Assembly: GCA_033762375.1 (NCBI GenBank)
Contig: JANRLQ010000082.1
Coordinates: 8,078-72,077, forward strand
Source: RDXT01 sp033762375
GTDB taxonomy: Bacteria > Bacteroidota > Bacteroidia > J057
DNA length: 64,000 bases
Direction: 5' to 3'
The notes beneath the pieces were generated by a model. The model did no database searches. It was not told where the DNA came from and worked only from the letters and a program-made list of their open reading frames with translations. Made by a program: the position numbers and the translations under genes. This document shows, in pieces, positions 51,833-60,550 of the stretch (the first letter of the stretch is position 1; the number at the start of each line of letters is the position of its first letter).

Positions 51833-52967
51833 CGCTATCCACTACCCGCTCACACAACGCCAGCCACCGGACTCCGTCGGTGTCCCATGCCCAGGCCTCA
51901 GCCGGAGGTTGTTGATATGCACGTACGACCGCATCCAGCGCCTCCCACCACTCGGAGGCTGAGGTTTCTGCCGGCATGGCCGGGAGGCCTATATGCCACT
52001 GATGGTTAAACGCCACCCAATCTGCATCGGGCGTAAAAATCAGGGGTTTGCCCAGGGCCATATATTCATAAAACCGGGTCGGAATTTTGCCCTGAATATT
52101 GGGCGAGACTTCGTAGAGTGCCAGCCCGGCCCTACACCCCCGGATCAGGGATTGAATCCGGGCATACGGCACATAGGTATCCCCGCCGATCAGGGTAAAA
52201 TATGCCTCAAATCCTGAACGGGCTGCGGTCTCCTGTATGTCCCGGATAAAACCCGGATGTTGGCCATGGCCCGCCACCACCAGCCGGATGGGCGTATGGG
52301 TACAGAGTTTTTGCCACAACGCCAGGGCCTCCAGTACGCCCCAGCCTGGTGCCAGCGTTCCTGTTACGAGGAGATACGGAGCCTCGGGGACTGACGTGTC
52401 TTCAGGCGCCGGTTGTTCCGTTGCCTGGAAGGTATTGCGCACCAGCGTGTGCCGCGCTGGCGGGAGCTGAAGGAAATTTTCATAGACGGCCTCAGCATAA
52501 CTGACACCATCGAGCCAGCTCACAGCCAGCCGTTCCCAGGCTCTCACGGCCCATGCCAGCGGACGGCGGAGCCAGCCCGGATAATGCCGGGCCGCCCGGA
52601 TATTGGCCTGATAATCCTCGTGCACATCGTATAAGATCCTGGCACGGGTCGTAAGCTTCAGCAGCCCTGCCGTAAACAGAAGTTCAGGTGCATGGATGAC
52701 ATATAAACGCGCCCGGACACGCCAGGCCTGCCGAAACAGGAGGAGCGGTGCCAGCCAGCGCTCCCACGCCAGCCGGTGAAAGGGGCGCCGGGGTATCACC
52801 TGAACCCCTTCTGCTTCGTAGGGAGCAGGCGAGGGATCCTGCCCGATAACGTACACCTTCCACCCGGCCGCAGCCTGGGTACGAGCCAGTTTGTAAAAAA
52901 TACGGGTATGCCGGGCGGGATTCAGCACGGTCAGGTGGCATACCGTTCGGGCAGCATCAGCCTTCAT
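51801..52967 (-). CDS. Glycosyltransferase, GT-B fold
   Basis: A 388-residue GT4-like enzyme. The N-terminal domain starts VCHLTVLNPARHTRIFYKLA with YVIHAPELLFTAGLL and YDVHEDYQAN. The C-terminal domain has the nucleotide-sugar-binding signature as SPNIQGKIPTRFYEYMALGKPL (Glu-x7-Glu equivalent near FYEYMALGKP). It transfers a sugar from a nucleotide donor; donor and acceptor are unknown. Its start overlaps the flippase gene by 11 bp, so both are translationally coupled and probably act in one surface-polysaccharide step. No signal peptide. Confidence 0.88.
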   Translation of the reverse strand: MKADAARTVCHLTVLNPARHTRIFYKLARTQAAAGWKVYVIGQDPSPAPYEAEGVQVIPRRPFHRLAWERWLAPLLLFRQAWRVRARLYVIHAPELLFTAGLLKLTTRARILYDVHEDYQANIRAARHYPGWLRRPLAWAVRAWERLAVSWLDGVSYAEAVYENFLQLPPARHTLVRNTFQATEQPAPEDTSVPEAPYLLVTGTLAPGWGVLEALALWQKLCTHTPIRLVVAGHGQHPGFIRDIQETAARSGFEAYFTLIGGDTYVPYARIQSLIRGCRAGLALYEVSPNIQGKIPTRFYEYMALGKPLIFTPDADWVAFNHQWHIGLPAMPAETSASEWWEALDAVVRAYQQPPAEAWAWDTDGVRWLALCERVVDSVRSGSPGPGA

Positions 52968-54297
52968 GGCGAAAAAAACGAAGATAAGCAGGCGAGAGCA
53001 ACCCCAGGCTCCAGGCGGCAGCCCCCCCTCCGGCGGCTATCAGCCCGCCTGCGGCCCACCAGGGCCAGTTGAGCACCTGGCACCCCCAGGCTATCAGCCA
53101 CACCCACACACCGATGAGACCGAGCCGGATCATCTGGCCCCAGGGCAGCTTCAGGCTCAGCGCATACCGGATGTATATGACATACGCTATGTCCATCGCG
53201 GCATAACTCGCGACAGTCGCCCAGGCTGACCCGACTGCCCCCCACCGGGGGATCAGCCAAAGATTCAGGCCGGTATTGAGCAGTATGCTTCCTACGATCA
53301 GCCGGCTGACATATCGCTCGTGTCCGGTGGAGGTAAGCAGGGTACTGAATATCGCAAATACACCGTTGAGTGCAAGGGCTGCCAGCAAGGCTTGCAGACA
53401 GGCTAACATGATGACCTTTTCTTCCGGAGTAGAGTGCCCAAAGATCAACAGAAGGGTGTCTCCATAAAACCAGCCCCAGGCACACAATATCAGGATGGGC
53501 AGTGCTGTAATGACCTGTCCAAACCGCAAAAGCCGGGCCTGCTCGTCTATCTGGTCGGGTATCCGCGCAAACCGGGCAAAAAACAGGGGCAGTACGGTCC
53601 AAAGGTACATACTCAGGGCGTCCAGCCAGCGATAAGCGGCGGCATAGAGCCCGTTTTCGACCTCTCCGGCGATCCGCTCCAGCATCACCTGATCCACTTT
53701 GTCGTGGAGAGAATACAACACCGTCATCCAGGCAAACGGCAGCCCTTGCCGGAGCAAGTCACGGCCCTCGGTGGGCCACCGCACTGGTAATGCTCCCCAG
53801 GTGCGGGTCAGCATCCGGTAGGCAATCAGGGCTGTCAGGACAGCCGCTGCAAGCCGAGCATACCCAAAGGCCATAATATCTATCCCCCCCATCAGCAGTA
53901 CCCCTACAATCCCCATCAGCACAATCCGGTCGGACACGGAGAGCAGGCTGTCTGCCTTAAAAGCCTGCCGGGCCTGCAGGCCCGCCCTAAAAAACTGCAA
54001 CATTTGCCCCCCGGCATGTACCAGACACAACATAGCCAGCAACCCCAGCGCCTCCCCCCGGTAACCCGTAACAAATCCGGCCAGGATGCCCACGCAGGGA
54101 TATAAAACCAGAAGGAATAGTTTCAGGGTCAACAGTTGGGGGACGATCCGTCCGTATGCCTCCGGATGTGCGGCCAGGGTGCGGGTCAGGTAGGGACTCA
54201 TCCCCAGGTCGGCCAGTGCCACCAGCAGAAAACCCAGCGACAGCAGGGCTGCATACAACCCCCAGTCGGCATGTCCCACCCGGTCCTGCACAACCAT
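52957..54297 (-). CDS. Polysaccharide flippase (Wzx/MATE-like), start uncertain
   Basis: A protein of at least 446 residues with about twelve helices, of the oligosaccharide flippase family (HADWGLYAALLSLGFLLVAL, DLGMSPYLTRTLA). From ATG 54297 the first helix is incomplete: the frame continues upstream without a stop and encodes SLAVLLNLLIKPAWLLVE, the expected first helix, preceded by RSFAAN. No ATG, GTG or TTG occurs in that extension before the in-frame TAA, so the true start may be a rare codon (ATC near 54375) or a frame error. It moves lipid-linked glycans across the inner membrane. Confidence 0.85.
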   Translation of the reverse strand: MVVQDRVGHADWGLYAALLSLGFLLVALADLGMSPYLTRTLAAHPEAYGRIVPQLLTLKLFLLVLYPCVGILAGFVTGYRGEALGLLAMLCLVHAGGQMLQFFRAGLQARQAFKADSLLSVSDRIVLMGIVGVLLMGGIDIMAFGYARLAAAVLTALIAYRMLTRTWGALPVRWPTEGRDLLRQGLPFAWMTVLYSLHDKVDQVMLERIAGEVENGLYAAAYRWLDALSMYLWTVLPLFFARFARIPDQIDEQARLLRFGQVITALPILILCAWGWFYGDTLLLIFGHSTPEEKVIMLACLQALLAALALNGVFAIFSTLLTSTGHERYVSRLIVGSILLNTGLNLWLIPRWGAVGSAWATVASYAAMDIAYVIYIRYALSLKLPWGQMIRLGLIGVWVWLIAWGCQVLNWPWWAAGGLIAAGGGAAAWSLGLLSPAYLRFFRHEG

Positions 54298-54409
54298 CTC
54301 TACCAGGAGCCAGGCAGGCTTGATCAGCAGGTTGAGCAGGACTGCAAGGCTGATATTGGCGGCAAAACTTCGGATAGGGGAATGATTGGGTCTGACACAA
54401 AGATAGGTA

Positions 54410-55219
54410 TTATCCGTCTGAGGGAAGATTTTCTGCTGTTTTTCCTGTTATTCTCTCAAAGTGTGCCTTGTACTGCGGGTGATTTGTGCGCATGAGCTGG
54501 TCCCAGAGGTTAAAATACAGGCCATAGTTGTGCTTGCCAAACCGGTGATGCAGGTGATGGTGGGTGGTCGTATTGGTGAGGTGACCGAGCGGGGTACGGA
54601 GAAAACCTGCCGGAAATAATTCATACCCAAGGTGTCCCATGACATTAAACCCCATCATAATCCCCAGGAATACAAACAGGGCAACCGGATGAACCGGAAT
54701 CAACCAGACAATTACGGGCAATACCCCAACCTCCAGCAGGGCCTCCACCGGATGAAACGCAAATGCTGCCCAGGGAGAGGGATTGTGCGAGAGGTGATGG
54801 ATCAGGTGTACATGCCGGAACACCCACCTGAGGTGCATAAACCGATGTATCCAGTAAAACCAGGTATCGTGAATAAGCACCATTACCCCAATACTGGCTC
54901 CAAACCATCCCCACCCATACTGCCCTATATCGTGATAAATACGGGTATGCCCGGCCCGGTGCAGCATCACCACCAGTGCGCCCACCCCTGCAAATATCCC
55001 GATAGAAACCATCGAATACCCAATCTCGCGCTGAAGTTGTGCCTGTGCCGGATCCTGGTGTCCCAGCCGGCGGTGACGCCACTGCCTGCGTCGCCAGCCA
55101 TATACCATCGCAAAAGCCAGCCCCGCAAATCCCAGATACCGGAGGGTCAACAACCCATAAGCGGCTATCCATATGTGCCACCAGCCGGTTTGTGCTGAAA
55201 AAACAGTCGTGAATATCAT
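54410..55219 (-). CDS. Sterol desaturase family di-iron membrane oxidase
   Basis: A 269-residue membrane protein starting MIFTTVFSAQTGWWHIWIA. It has about five helices and the histidine clusters of the fatty acid hydroxylase/sterol desaturase superfamily: HDTWFYWIHRFMH, HLIHHLSH and HHHLHHRFG, plus an HP..A segment (FHPVEALLEVG). These bind two irons and oxidise a lipid with O2. The substrate is unknown. Its stop (54410) lies 113 bp upstream of the flippase ATG and the same direction suggests a shared transcript. A longer start at 55342 has no membrane-type beginning. Confidence 0.88.
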   Translation of the reverse strand: MIFTTVFSAQTGWWHIWIAAYGLLTLRYLGFAGLAFAMVYGWRRRQWRHRRLGHQDPAQAQLQREIGYSMVSIGIFAGVGALVVMLHRAGHTRIYHDIGQYGWGWFGASIGVMVLIHDTWFYWIHRFMHLRWVFRHVHLIHHLSHNPSPWAAFAFHPVEALLEVGVLPVIVWLIPVHPVALFVFLGIMMGFNVMGHLGYELFPAGFLRTPLGHLTNTTTHHHLHHRFGKHNYGLYFNLWDQLMRTNHPQYKAHFERITGKTAENLPSDG

Positions 55220-55230
55220 GTGAATATGCC

Positions 55231-55383
55231 TTAAACAGAACGACAAGAGCTCCTGCGCCTGGCAATCAGGTAGCCGAAAATATATACCCCGACAGCCAGC
55301 CCCAACAGGCTTACGCCACGGGCCATACCGCAGGAAAACCAAGCCACAATCGCTGTAACCATGACAAATGGGTAAGGTAACAT
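55231..55383 (-). CDS. Possible small membrane protein
   Basis: An ATG at 55383 opens a 50-residue frame (MLPYPFVMVTAIVAWFSCGM, then RGVSLLGLAVGVYIFGYLIA and a basic RRRSS tail) with two hydrophobic segments. It lies directly upstream of the desaturase gene. No homologue comes to mind; it could be chance. Confidence 0.3.
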   Translation of the reverse strand: MLPYPFVMVTAIVAWFSCGMARGVSLLGLAVGVYIFGYLIARRRSSCRSV

Positions 55384-55616
55384 GGATGTATCGTTAGGAA
55401 ACGACCTGAATCTACTGAAGGCCCACCGGTGAAGCCCTATTTTTTCAACCATCTACCTGATTTCCTCCACCAAAAAACAGTATTGCCCTACTTATGCTGC
55501 CGTACGTCCGGATTTGATTGAAGGCATCCTGCCATTGGTTGAAAAAAATAATACAAACCCATTTCCCTTGTGTAGATTTCCCGCACATAGCTGATACCGA
55601 TCATTTCACCGTTCGT

Positions 55617-56645
55617 ATGCAGATCCCCTATAAACAGTTGAGCCTGCTGATCCAGGTAATATTTTGGGCGGGTTACCTCTTGCTGGCCACCCTGACCATG
55701 TCGGCTTTTTTGCCTTATCCGCTGGTGCTCGCCCGGGTACTGATACAGTTTTGTGGTTTGTACACCTTGGTGCATCTCCACCTGCACATCCTCATCCCCA
55801 GGTACTTTGTACGGCAGGAATATGTACGGTATGCCGGGTGGTTGCTGCTGTTGATGGCAGGGATATCCCTGCTCCGGATGGGCGGCGATCTGATGCTGGA
55901 GCAATGGTTTGGGAGAAGCAGGGTGGACGTCATCAGCCGGCCTGTACATGTGGCGGGTATTCTGGCTTCCGGCTTTATTTTTCTGATCATGACGGCCCCC
56001 CTCAAGCTGATCGAAGACTGGTACCAGCGCCGGGACCGGGAGCAGCAGTATCGTCAGGGGCAACTGGAGGCAGAGCTCCGGCTTCTGAAGGTGCAGGTTA
56101 ATCCGCATTTCCTCTTTAATGCGCTCAACAATATCTACTCGCTTTCCTTCACCGGATCGCCGCATGCCCCCGCGATGATCCTCCGCCTCTCAGACATGAT
56201 GCGGTATATGCTCTACGACTGCCGGGCAGACCGGGTCCCGCTGGCCCAGGAAATCCGCTACCTGGAGAATTTTATTGAACTTCAGCAGCTCAAAACCCCT
56301 GAACCTCAACAGATAACCTTTGAGGTCCGGGGAGACACAACAGGTATTCATGTGCCGCCTATGCTTTTTGCGCCGCTTTTTGAGAATGCCTGCAAACATG
56401 GCAATCCTGAAGAGCTGGGACAAGGCTGGATCAAGGCCCAACTGGACACGGGTGCCTCTCAGCTACAGTTCAGCATCATCAATACGATCAGCACCTCCCC
56501 CCGCCGCAAGGATGAAGCAGGTGGGATCGGCCTTGAAAACATCCGCAAGCGTCTCGAATTGTTGTATCCGGGCCGGCATACCCTCGACGTCCGCCAGGAG
56601 GCGTTTACTTTTTCGGTGCTGATGCAGTTTCCGGTGGAGGGATGA
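55617..56645 (+). CDS. LytS-family membrane histidine kinase
   Basis: From ATG 55617 the protein has 342 residues. Four transmembrane helices (about 10-30, 40-60, 75-95, 110-130) precede the His_kinase domain with LKVQVNPHFLFNALNNIYSL (phospho-acceptor His), and a short HATPase part (PLFENACKHG, GGIGLENIRKRLEL). This is the compact LytS/YehU type, which usually pairs with a LytTR response regulator encoded next door. No such gene is visible here; the next gene is convergent. An upstream start at 55518 is less likely because the helix begins after 55617. Confidence 0.9.
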   Translation: MQIPYKQLSLLIQVIFWAGYLLLATLTMSAFLPYPLVLARVLIQFCGLYTLVHLHLHILIPRYFVRQEYVRYAGWLLLLMAGISLLRMGGDLMLEQWFGRSRVDVISRPVHVAGILASGFIFLIMTAPLKLIEDWYQRRDREQQYRQGQLEAELRLLKVQVNPHFLFNALNNIYSLSFTGSPHAPAMILRLSDMMRYMLYDCRADRVPLAQEIRYLENFIELQQLKTPEPQQITFEVRGDTTGIHVPPMLFAPLFENACKHGNPEELGQGWIKAQLDTGASQLQFSIINTISTSPRRKDEAGGIGLENIRKRLELLYPGRHTLDVRQEAFTFSVLMQFPVEG

Positions 56646-56675
56646 TGCGCAGGTACACCGTCAGCCAGGTATGTT

Positions 56676-58643
56676 TTATTCGACCCGGAGGAGCGGGATG
56701 TCCCCAAAAAGGTTGATCGGCATAAAAGGATGCTGGCGTCCCTGTGTCAGCTCAGATACCCGCTCAGAGAGGTAGAGATTGAGCTCATTGAGGGAGACAA
56801 TCTGGTTATGGCTATAGTCCGCCGCCCCCCGCAGGCCTTCCAGTGCTGCCCGCGCAAAGGCACTATGCCCCCAGAGCGGGTTCTCAAAGGACAATTCACG
56901 GCCGCTGGAGGAAGTAATGACCGTAATACCCTGTGCCTCAGGCGCAATTTCCTGTACGGCCTGGTTGAGGCCCTGGGCCTGTGCCACGAAGGAGAGTAGA
57001 TTGAGCCCGCCCTGCCCGCTGTGACAGGCATCCAGGAGGATGAGCCGGTTACAACGTGTGCCTCCCTCCGTCAGGTCCCGCATACTCAGGGCTGTGGCGA
57101 AGAGGTTTCCGCTCTGAAAGTCAGCGGGCAACAGATACAGGGTGCCATCCGGCTCCAGTGCCCCGTGTGTAGAGATATAGATCAAGACCAGGTCGCCTGG
57201 CCGCGCGAGGCTGTCCACCCGATCCAGCGCTGACCGGATACCAGCCAGCGAGGCCAGGCTGTCCGTCACCACCTGTACATCCGTCCGGGCATACCGGTCA
57301 CCCGGCACCTCCTGGAATATCCCGGCCACCGCACGGGCGTCCTCTGCCGCAAACCGAAGATTAAACACTGAGTCCTCAAACTGCGACACCCCTATTGCCA
57401 GTACCCACCGGGTCGCCTGCCCCGCAGCAGCCGGGCGTGGCTCAGGCCGGGTCAGCACCGCAGCCGTCACAGGCCCCGGCGCAAACCTGCCCTGGTTGTC
57501 TGTTTTTAGGACGACCATATCTGCCCCTTCCCGCGCAAAACTCCGGGTCCCTCCCACCACAATATATCCTCCGTCACGGGTGGCACTCACCCCGTGTCCC
57601 CAGTCACTCCGGGTGCCTAGGGTATGCTGCTGCCAGAGCAGGTCGCCGGTGTCCTGGATTTTCAGGAGCCAGATGTCGGGATTAAGGTCATACGAGGTAG
57701 TCTGCCCGGTGAGGACCAGGCCGCCGTCCCGCGCAGGTGCGATGTGATAGATCGCGTCCTTTCCCGTGCCGCCATAATACTTGTCCCAGAGGACTTTACC
57801 GCCCGGAGAGAGTCGCAGCACCGCCCCATCCAGCCGCTGGCTGTCAGACTGCCAGGCCCATCCCGCCGCCAGAATATCACCCGAGGGAAGTTCTGTCACG
57901 GCCTCCACGACCCCGTTGCCGGGTGCTGGCAGCGAGCGCCGCCAGACACCTTTTCCATTGCGGTCCACCTTCACGACCAGCAGATCAGCCAGATTGGGCT
58001 CCGGATAAGAAATATACCCCCCCAGGATAAAACCCTCATCCCGAGCCTCTACGAGGTCGTAGGCCTGCTCGATCCCGGCACCACCATAGTTTTTTTGCCA
58101 GAGTTGCTGGCCTACTGCGTCCAGCCGCAACAGCCATATATCACTCTCGCCCCGCGCAAAGGAATAGGAAAAACCTGCCACGGCAAATCCCCCGTCACGG
58201 GTCTGGATGATCGCACGGGCTTCGTCTGCCTGAGGGCCGCCGTAGGTACGGCTCCACATCAGCTCTCCGTGGCGGTTGAGCTGGGCCAGCCAGGCATCTG
58301 TCTGGCCTGAGTCCGTGCGTACGTATCCTGCCAGGACGATATTACCATCACGGGTCTCGGTTATATCATGGACCCACTCGTAGGCACTGGTACCGATGTA
58401 TTGTCGCCATATCTCCTCCCCAAAAGCATCCAGACGCATAAGCCACCCATCTGCACTCCCCGCCCCGTATGACTGTGTATATCCCGCTACCAGATAGTCA
58501 CCTGCCTGAGACGCTACTACGCAGGTAGCAGACTCGTCCTCCGATCCTCCGTAGGTACGGGTGAAGGTCTGCTGGGCTGCTATATCCAGCCAGGACAATA
58601 CAGCGGCCATAGCCAGCAACAAGCGGTAACAAGTTGGATTCAC
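56676..58643 (-). CDS. Secreted caspase-like peptidase with N-terminal repeat domain
   Basis: A 655-residue protein with a signal-like start (LLLAMAAVLSWLDIAAQQ). The start is GTG at 58643, since the next Met (58610) would remove all positive charge. Residues about 25-385 are about seven repeats of roughly 50 residues ending DxWLxxLDxxGxxxW with TYGG turns (TRTYGGSEDESATC), probably a beta-propeller. Residues about 415-640 form a caspase (C14) fold: WVLAIGVSQFED, His493 in IYISTHGAL and Cys540 in LILLDACHSGQ. Caspase-like peptidases cut after basic or acidic residues; the specificity here is unknown. No T9SS sorting domain. Confidence 0.9.
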   Translation of the reverse strand: MNPTCYRLLLAMAAVLSWLDIAAQQTFTRTYGGSEDESATCVVASQAGDYLVAGYTQSYGAGSADGWLMRLDAFGEEIWRQYIGTSAYEWVHDITETRDGNIVLAGYVRTDSGQTDAWLAQLNRHGELMWSRTYGGPQADEARAIIQTRDGGFAVAGFSYSFARGESDIWLLRLDAVGQQLWQKNYGGAGIEQAYDLVEARDEGFILGGYISYPEPNLADLLVVKVDRNGKGVWRRSLPAPGNGVVEAVTELPSGDILAAGWAWQSDSQRLDGAVLRLSPGGKVLWDKYYGGTGKDAIYHIAPARDGGLVLTGQTTSYDLNPDIWLLKIQDTGDLLWQQHTLGTRSDWGHGVSATRDGGYIVVGGTRSFAREGADMVVLKTDNQGRFAPGPVTAAVLTRPEPRPAAAGQATRWVLAIGVSQFEDSVFNLRFAAEDARAVAGIFQEVPGDRYARTDVQVVTDSLASLAGIRSALDRVDSLARPGDLVLIYISTHGALEPDGTLYLLPADFQSGNLFATALSMRDLTEGGTRCNRLILLDACHSGQGGLNLLSFVAQAQGLNQAVQEIAPEAQGITVITSSSGRELSFENPLWGHSAFARAALEGLRGAADYSHNQIVSLNELNLYLSERVSELTQGRQHPFMPINLFGDIPLLRVE

Positions 58644-58831
58644 GTCAGATGGTTTTAGCGAATTAACGAAACCTCCGGCAGGGATAAGATGTATTTAACC
58701 GAGAAATTTAAGAAATTCGTATCAGCATCCAACAGGCACCGGATGCCCTGCACGGCTGCTGCCGCAAGTCACACGCTTGCTCATCTGCCATACACTACCC
58801 GCCTCAACCTTTTAACCCGCTGAAACCCCGT

Positions 58832-59071
58832 ATGTACAAAATCGTTGGATATGTAGGACTCGGCATGAGCATCTTTTTCATGTTTGCCGGAGGATTTGTG
58901 GCTTTTCGTCAGATTTTACCTCCTCCACCAGACTTGGGTGCCATCCGGTTTGATTATTTTCAGGATCACCCCGAGCTGTTCAACTACCTTGTGGGTGGAC
59001 TCCTGATCGCATACGGCGCCTTCCGGCTCTACCGCTCATGGCGCCTCATCCAAGAAGAAAGTGAAAGCTGA
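58832..59071 (+). CDS. Small conserved membrane protein
   Basis: A 79-residue protein with two transmembrane helices (GYVGLGMSIFFMFAGGFVAF and YLVGGLLIAYGAFRLYRSW) separated by a short polar loop, and an acidic tail. This two-helix pattern is common in Bacteroidota as an uncharacterised family. It lies 8 bp before the next gene, so they are probably cotranscribed. Confidence 0.75.
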   Translation: MYKIVGYVGLGMSIFFMFAGGFVAFRQILPPPPDLGAIRFDYFQDHPELFNYLVGGLLIAYGAFRLYRSWRLIQEESES

Positions 59072-59078
59072 AATCCAC

Positions 59079-60548
59079 ATGAAACGTATCTTATCAGGGC
59101 TGGCCATGCTCAGCCTGTGTATTCCCCTATTTGCCCAGCAGGTAATCTCCCGCGTGGACTTCGGACGGCGTCAGCCCAAGCCGGATTTTTACGAGTACTC
59201 ACCCGCTGACAACGGTCTGGTGACCCTCGGCCCCTACAGCGTGGCCTCCAACCGGTTTCTGAGCCTGACCAAATACGACGCCAGCCTCAAAAAAGAATGG
59301 TCCGTACAACTCCTGGAGCAAAATGGCCGCAAGACGATTGATTTTCTCTCTGTCATCGGCAACCATATCTTTGTATTTGTGACGGAAACCTTGCCCCGCG
59401 AGGATGTCATCAAGGCGTATTATTATGCCTATGACCTCTCCGGAAAGGTCCTGGCAGAGGAAGAAATCCTGTCGGTTTATCCCAATGAAAAGGAGCAAAA
59501 AACCGGGCTTCAGTTTGTTCTTTCTCCCAACAAACGCCGGTTGCTCTGCTACAAAAGCCTTCAGACCAAACGGGAGTTTGAAACCCTGCTCTACTACGTG
59601 TTTGATGACGAGGGGGATTTTGTACAAAACGGTGAGGTCGAGGTCAAATACCCAGACAATAAATTCCGGATCCGGAATGTCCGCATCAGCAACAACGGAA
59701 ACCTGTTCATCCTCGGCAAGTTTTATCGCACCCAGGTAGTGCGGGAGGCTACTGACTTCCAGCACATTATCTATCAGTACGACATTGCGGCCCAGCAGGG
59801 ACTGGAGCACAAGATAGTCCTGGGCGACCTCTTTATCAATGACCTGGCCTTCCGCGTGGACCGGGATGAAAACATGTATGTGGCGGGTTTTTACTCCAAC
59901 CGGAGCACCGACCAGATCGCCGGCACCATGCTGCAGAAGATCACCCCGGAGGGCAATATTGTCATGAATGCAATCGAGCCCTTTGATGCCAATTTTCTCA
60001 GCAACTACCTCTCCCGCTCCCAAATAGACCGGGGACGCGAGCTCCAGAATTTTTATATGGACCCGGAGAACGGGATTGTGCTGCGGTCTGACGGAGGGGT
60101 ACTGCTTTTTGCCGAGAAGTTTTACATCACCTACCAGTCCTACCGGGACATATCCGGCTACTGGGTAGAGCGGGAGATTTTTCACTACGACGATGTCGTC
60201 CTGACTTCTGTATCTGCAGAGGGCCGGATTGAGTGGCATGCCATTATCGAAAAAACCCAGCAATCTGACAACCCCAACAGCCTGTCCTTTTTCAGTGCCG
60301 TCGGGGCCGGAGGTGCTTATGTATTTTATGAGTACAAACCCCGGCGCAACGGATTTAATGTCTATTCACACCAGATCGGGATTGATGGACAAGTGACCGG
60401 ACGTAGCCCGATGTTCAAGGACTATAAGTACGGAAATGAGTTTTATCCCCGTTTTTGTGAGCAGGTGAGCAATGACGAAGCCCTGATGGTGTATATGCAG
60501 AACCGGGGCAAAATATTCACCGTGGCCCGGATACGGCTGGAGCCCTGA
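59079..60548 (+). CDS. Secreted hypothetical protein, probable beta-propeller
   Basis: From ATG 59079 the product is 489 residues with a signal peptide ending at PLFAQQ. The rest is beta-rich with repeating strand patterns (TLGPYSVASNRFLSLTKYDA, RIRNVRISNNGNLFILGKFY, LAFRVDRDENMYVAGFYSN), which suggests a propeller, and there is no T9SS sorting domain. I do not recognise a named family. Its stop is 2 bp from the convergent methyltransferase. Confidence 0.75.
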   Translation: MKRILSGLAMLSLCIPLFAQQVISRVDFGRRQPKPDFYEYSPADNGLVTLGPYSVASNRFLSLTKYDASLKKEWSVQLLEQNGRKTIDFLSVIGNHIFVFVTETLPREDVIKAYYYAYDLSGKVLAEEEILSVYPNEKEQKTGLQFVLSPNKRRLLCYKSLQTKREFETLLYYVFDDEGDFVQNGEVEVKYPDNKFRIRNVRISNNGNLFILGKFYRTQVVREATDFQHIIYQYDIAAQQGLEHKIVLGDLFINDLAFRVDRDENMYVAGFYSNRSTDQIAGTMLQKITPEGNIVMNAIEPFDANFLSNYLSRSQIDRGRELQNFYMDPENGIVLRSDGGVLLFAEKFYITYQSYRDISGYWVEREIFHYDDVVLTSVSAEGRIEWHAIIEKTQQSDNPNSLSFFSAVGAGGAYVFYEYKPRRNGFNVYSHQIGIDGQVTGRSPMFKDYKYGNEFYPRFCEQVSNDEALMVYMQNRGKIFTVARIRLEP

Positions 60549-60550
60549 CG

